Assembly (NCBI RefSeq): GCF_042646205.1
Contig: NZ_JBHRTF010000002.1
Coordinates: forward strand, 186,001 to 250,000
Source: Cellvibrio fontiphilus_A
GTDB lineage: Bacteria; Pseudomonadota; Gammaproteobacteria; Pseudomonadales; Cellvibrionaceae
Length of the DNA: 64,000 nt
Direction of reading: 5' to 3'
Shown here: positions 61,131 to 64,000 of the stretch, one piece after another
How positions within the stretch are numbered: the first letter of the stretch is position 1
Layout of the letters: every line of letters begins with the position of its first letter
Translations under genes and position numbers: made by a program
Notes under the pieces: generated by a model
Database searches by the model: none
What the model was told of the DNA's origin: nothing
What the model saw: only the letters and a program-made list of their open reading frames with translations

Positions 61131-61997
61131 TCAGCTCAATGAGCCTTGGTCATCGTCAAAAGGAAGGGATTCGGTAAGCACCGGTGCAGTTTCAGCAGCT
61201 GGCGAGGCTTCCACAGATACCGCCTCGGCGACAACTGGCGCTTCAACATCAGCAATCACTTCAGCCACTTCCACAGCCAGTGTTTCTTGTACAACCGGTT
61301 CACGGGTCGCTACCGGTGCCGCTACAACTTCGCTGGCAGATTTTGCCGCAGCTTTTTTAGGTGCAGGCTTTTTAACGGCTGATTTTTTTGGTGCAGCGGC
61401 TGTTTTTTTGGCTGCAACTTTAGCTTCAGCAGCAACTTCGGAAACGGGAGCTTTTGTGGGCTTGGCTGCTTTTGGTTTTTTAGCTGCTTTATCAACCTTA
61501 ACAGCGCTCTCTTTTTCTACCTTTGCCGCTTTTTCTACTTTTGCAACTTTTTTTGCTTTAGCCGCGGGCTTCTCCGCTTTCACCTTGACTGGTTTTTCTA
61601 CGGCTTCAGCAGATTTAGCAGGTGATTTTTTGGCTTTTTTGACTTTTCCTTTGCCCTTATTGCTCGCCGCCAACTCTTTAGCAACTTCTTTTGCGGCTTG
61701 TTGCGCAGCGTTTAATGCAGCCAATACTTGTTGGGCATTGGTTAACTCACTGGCTGCAGCAGTCTGATCTTTTTTGGCTTGTGACAGGCGCGCTTTTGCC
61801 GCGGCAGTGGTTACACCTTTGGCAGTAATATCAGCCACTTTTTTCTTGGCAGAGGCTACTGCCTTTTGCGCTGAACCAACCGCCTTTTGCGCAACTGCAA
61901 GTTCTTGTGCCCGGGCTTTTTCCAAAGCAGCACTGACTTTGGCGATTTGTTGTTCCAATTCAACAACGGAAACTTTGGGTTTTGAAGAGGCGGCCAT
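61131..61997 (-). CDS. AlgP-like/histone-H1-like Lys-Ala-rich protein
   Basis: This is a 288-aa low-complexity basic protein. The N-terminal ~110 residues form a coiled coil (VSVVELEQQIAKVSAALEKARAQELAV). A Lys/Ala/Pro repeat domain follows (VEKPVKVKAEKPAAKAKKVAK and related), then an acidic Ala/Glu/Val tail. Such AlgP/AlgR3 proteins in Pseudomonas are histone-H1-like and were linked to alginate control, although a direct role is disputed. The ATG at 61997 (MAASSKPKVSVVEL) is chosen; the frame 39 codons longer has no sensible N terminus. The repeats make length variable between strains. Confidence 0.72.
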   Translation of the reverse strand: MAASSKPKVSVVELEQQIAKVSAALEKARAQELAVAQKAVGSAQKAVASAKKKVADITAKGVTTAAAKARLSQAKKDQTAAASELTNAQQVLAALNAAQQAAKEVAKELAASNKGKGKVKKAKKSPAKSAEAVEKPVKVKAEKPAAKAKKVAKVEKAAKVEKESAVKVDKAAKKPKAAKPTKAPVSEVAAEAKVAAKKTAAAPKKSAVKKPAPKKAAAKSASEVVAAPVATREPVVQETLAVEVAEVIADVEAPVVAEAVSVEASPAAETAPVLTESLPFDDDQGSLS

Positions 61998-62405
61998 AAA
62001 ACAATACCTGTGTGAAAAAGCGTTGGAAGTGATAATTGGAATTGCATCGCCAATAGCGAATGCTGTGTGCGAATTGTAGCTTTGCCTCATTGAAAAGTGT
62101 ATTCCTGCCCGCAAAGATCACTCGCCTGCCAGGCGGAACTTTACATTGGCCGCAGAGTCAGAGGCTGTCTGTTGCGACGAGCAGCAAGTTGGCCCAGTGC
62201 AAATGCGTAACAGTGCAGTGTTTGGCATGGTAGCAGCGCGCAAACAACGCTAAAAACACGCACATTTGATCAGACTTGGTATAACATTGCCCCCTGTTCT
62301 GGGGCTGCGCAGGCTGTCGGCTAGGAAGAGGCGAGGCAGGCAAACCAAGAGCCCGCTTCATACAGACAACAAATACAAATCTACGATTACAAAATAAGGT
62401 GCATT
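61998..62405. other. 408-bp gene-free region between algP-like and fkp genes
   Basis: No gene or clear RNA structure is recognised. It should hold both divergent promoters. An AAGGTG ribosome site for the FKBP gene lies at its right end. Confidence 0.6.
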
Positions 62406-63140
62406 ATGTTTAACAAACGTTTATTGGTTGTTGGCCTGATGGCTGCTACCGCAGGCTTGATTGGTTGCAATAAAGAAGAGACCAAAGTAGTAGATGACAG
62501 CGCCAAGCTGACTAGCCTGGAACAAAAAGCTAACTACATCATCGGTCAGAACCTGGCCAAAAACCTGCAAAACGGCGGTTTGGCAATTGAGCCAGATTCA
62601 CTGGCATTAGCATTGGCAGACGTTCGCGATGGCAAACCTTCTCGCATCAGCGAAGAAGATATGCAGAAGATCATGCAAGAAGTTCAACAAAAAGCCATGG
62701 CTAAACAAGAAGAAGAGCAAAAGAAACTGAGCGAAAAAAATATTGCTGATGGCAAAAAATTCCTCGATGAAAACAAAGCGAAAGAAGGTGTAACCACCAC
62801 CGAAAGCGGCCTGCAATACAAAGTGATTACCGAAGGTAAAGGCGACAAGCCAAAAGCTACCGACGTAGTGACTGTTCACTACACCGGCAAGCTGATCGAT
62901 GGCACCGAGTTTGATAGCTCGGTAAAAAATGGCCAACCAGCGACCTTCCCTCTGGACGGCGTAATTCCTGGCTGGACCGAAGCACTGCAGTTAATGCCAA
63001 AAGGCTCCAAGTGGGAGATCGCAATCCCGTCTGAGCTGGCTTACGGTGCTGGCGGCCAAGGCCCAATCCCACCATCATCAGTGCTGGTATTTGAAGTTGA
63101 ACTGCTGGATATCAAAGCGCCAGAAGCAGCAGCTGAATAA
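62406..63140 (+). CDS. FKBP-type peptidyl-prolyl isomerase, lipoprotein (FkpA/Mip-like)
   Basis: This 244-aa folding enzyme is probably lipid-anchored in the cell envelope, with signal peptide LLVVGLMAATAGLIGC and lipobox LIGC (Cys21). The N-terminal dimerisation domain (about 35-130) has helical YIIGQNLAKNLQNGGLAIEP. The FKBP domain (about 135-240) has VVTVHYTGKLIDGTEFDSS, VIPGWTEALQLMPKGSKWE and IPSELAYGAGGQGPIPPSS. This is the FkpA/Mip arrangement. Confidence 0.92.
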   Translation: MFNKRLLVVGLMAATAGLIGCNKEETKVVDDSAKLTSLEQKANYIIGQNLAKNLQNGGLAIEPDSLALALADVRDGKPSRISEEDMQKIMQEVQQKAMAKQEEEQKKLSEKNIADGKKFLDENKAKEGVTTTESGLQYKVITEGKGDKPKATDVVTVHYTGKLIDGTEFDSSVKNGQPATFPLDGVIPGWTEALQLMPKGSKWEIAIPSELAYGAGGQGPIPPSSVLVFEVELLDIKAPEAAAE

Positions 63141-63164
63141 TATTGCGGGAGTGAATCCCGATCA

Positions 63165-63194
63165 TAAAAAAACCGCCAACTGGCGGTTTTTTTA
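63165..63194. terminator. Bidirectional terminator between fkp and rsd
   Basis: The AACCGCCA/TGGCGGTT stem is flanked by A and T runs. Confidence 0.88.
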
Positions 63195-63218
63195 TGGGTG
63201 GTGAAAACACACAGGTGA

Positions 63219-63683
63219 TTAATTCACCAGATCTTTATGCGATGTATGCAATACCGAAATTAAACGATCCTCTGCACTGAAGCGCACTTCCAACACTTCA
63301 CCCAATTGCGACAAATCTTCGGTGAGTGTTGCCAAGTCATCGGTCTCCAAATATTTATCATTGAAGTCCAACAATTCTTCGGTGGTTTTATCCACAACAT
63401 CATAAAGCTTGCCAGCTTCTTGCAGGGCATCGGCATCGTCAAACTCACGGCCTTCTTTAATCAGTTGGTCATAAACTTCAAAGTGGCCGGCTGAAACATA
63501 ATCCACCAGAATTTGGCAAAAACTGCGAAGTTTTTCGCCGCGCTGCAGGTCGCTTAAATCCTGATCCAGACCACTCAGGGCACAGTACTGAACCAGCATT
63601 TGCTGACGCTCTTCCAACCAGCGATCAATGATTTCGCTGACACCACCCCAGCGCTCTTTAGCAGTTTTGCAATTTTCTAACAT
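63219..63683 (-). CDS. rsd: Anti-sigma-70 factor Rsd/AlgQ
   Basis: This 154-aa protein of the Rsd/AlgQ family has the signature MLENCKTAKERWGGVSEIID, then RQQMLVQYCALSG and the four-helix bundle. It binds free sigma-70 and in Pseudomonas affects alginate and siderophore regulation. It lies about 110 bp from the dsbB 3' end on the same strand, as in pseudomonads, where algQ neighbours dsbB. Confidence 0.95.
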   Translation of the reverse strand: MLENCKTAKERWGGVSEIIDRWLEERQQMLVQYCALSGLDQDLSDLQRGEKLRSFCQILVDYVSAGHFEVYDQLIKEGREFDDADALQEAGKLYDVVDKTTEELLDFNDKYLETDDLATLTEDLSQLGEVLEVRFSAEDRLISVLHTSHKDLVN

Positions 63684-63793
63684 CAGTCATTCCTGTCCAT
63701 TTTCGAAGAAGGTATGGCCTTTTCGCCAAGGCCGCGATTCTGTCGGCCACAATAGGCCATCTGGCGCATCAGGGCAAGACCGGTCAGCGGGCT

Positions 63794-64000
63794 TTACGCC
63801 CACTGGGTGCGCACCCGGCGCAATGCTTGATACAGATTAACGCCAGCCAGTGCGATAAACGCCATCAAGGTCCAGGCTGCCAGGCTCAGGCCCAGGATTT
63901 TATCCACGTGCGCGCAGTTACCATCCCCCTGCAGCAATAGTTTGAGTGCATCCATAAAGGGGAAAACCTCAAACATATAAGCCAAACCCGGGCCACAGGC
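63794..64000 (-). CDS. dsbB: Disulfide bond formation protein DsbB, 5'-truncated by window edge
   Basis: The last 69 codons of a membrane oxidoreductase are visible, beginning ACGPGLAYMFEVFPFMDALK, with Cys in the periplasmic loop (ACGPG) and a second in DGNCAHVDKI. The final transmembrane helix is LSLAAWTLMAFIALAGVNLY. The family reoxidises DsbA and passes electrons to ubiquinone, which fits the CGPG and NC pattern. The N-terminal part with the first Cys pair is outside the window. Confidence 0.88.
   Translation of the reverse strand, partial: ACGPGLAYMFEVFPFMDALKLLLQGDGNCAHVDKILGLSLAAWTLMAFIALAGVNLYQALRRVRTQWA

Noticed and set aside
62158..62361. 67-aa minus-strand ORF between algP-like and fkp genes
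   Set aside because: Low-quality composition with no ribosome site or family; probably chance reading of a promoter region.

Overview
The window looks like a chromosomal segment of a polysaccharide-degrading gammaproteobacterium, most likely Cellvibrio or a close relative in the Cellvibrionaceae. The reasons are the Pseudomonas/Escherichia-like housekeeping synteny (ygfB-pepP-ubiH-ubiI facing zapA-6S RNA-fau, ilvA facing rpiA, metK-ahcY-metF, rsd next to dsbB), secreted enzymes with long polyserine linkers, and a set of glycan-active proteins (GH20, lipoprotein GH26 mannanase, lipoprotein GH16 glucanase, apparent CBM56 modules). No tRNA, rRNA, IS element, prophage or CRISPR array was seen.

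Layout. 1-8.3 kb: 3'-truncated gluconate-type permease, dbpA RNA helicase, outer-membrane MipA-like protein, methyltransferase, acyltransferase, periplasmic protein, NUDIX hydrolase, cold-shock protein, MgtC-like protein. 8.3-14.6 kb: ubiquinone-hydroxylase locus in which UbiH and UbiI lie in one continuous 843-codon frame, then pepP and ygfB, and divergently a small coiled-coil protein, zapA, 6S RNA and fau. 14.7-32.6 kb: a 40-aa membrane protein, GH20 hexosaminidase, ilvA/rpiA, a chemoreceptor broken by one extra G, a PEP-CTERM-like protein, a LacI-operator-linked GH26 mannanase, trmO, a histidine kinase/HD-GYP response-regulator pair, serA, a DUF368 (PopT-like) transporter and a lipase-like hydrolase.

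32.7-52.5 kb is the accessory, glycan-related part: a membrane-anchored AraC-type regulator, a second PEP-CTERM protein, GH16 glucanase, two unknown exported proteins, a DUF6445 oxygenase-like gene, and a five-gene minus-strand cluster (TonB-dependent receptor, flavin-dependent halogenase, SapC, cupin/JmjC-like, second halogenase). Upstream of it lies a secreted protein combining two CBM56-like modules with a di-heme DHOR domain. The upstream regions of the receptor and of the CBM56-diheme gene share four short blocks in the same order, at almost identical spacing and at the same distance from the start codons. The receptor region also carries a 21-22-bp phased array of RTCYCRCYTTT-type boxes. 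Similar boxes lie upstream of GH16 and of the AraC regulator. This suggests one regulon linking glucan binding, redox chemistry, halogenation and outer-membrane uptake, and is the most promising novel system here.

52.5-64 kb is core metabolism: pgk and tkt, an ArsR-methyltransferase fusion regulator with a 28-bp perfect palindrome in front, then metK, ahcY and metF, each preceded by a copy of a ~110-bp G/C-stem repeat, an AlgP-like Lys/Ala-rich protein, an FKBP lipoprotein, rsd/algQ and the 3' part of dsbB. Functions come from reading the translations and motifs by eye; no database search was run.
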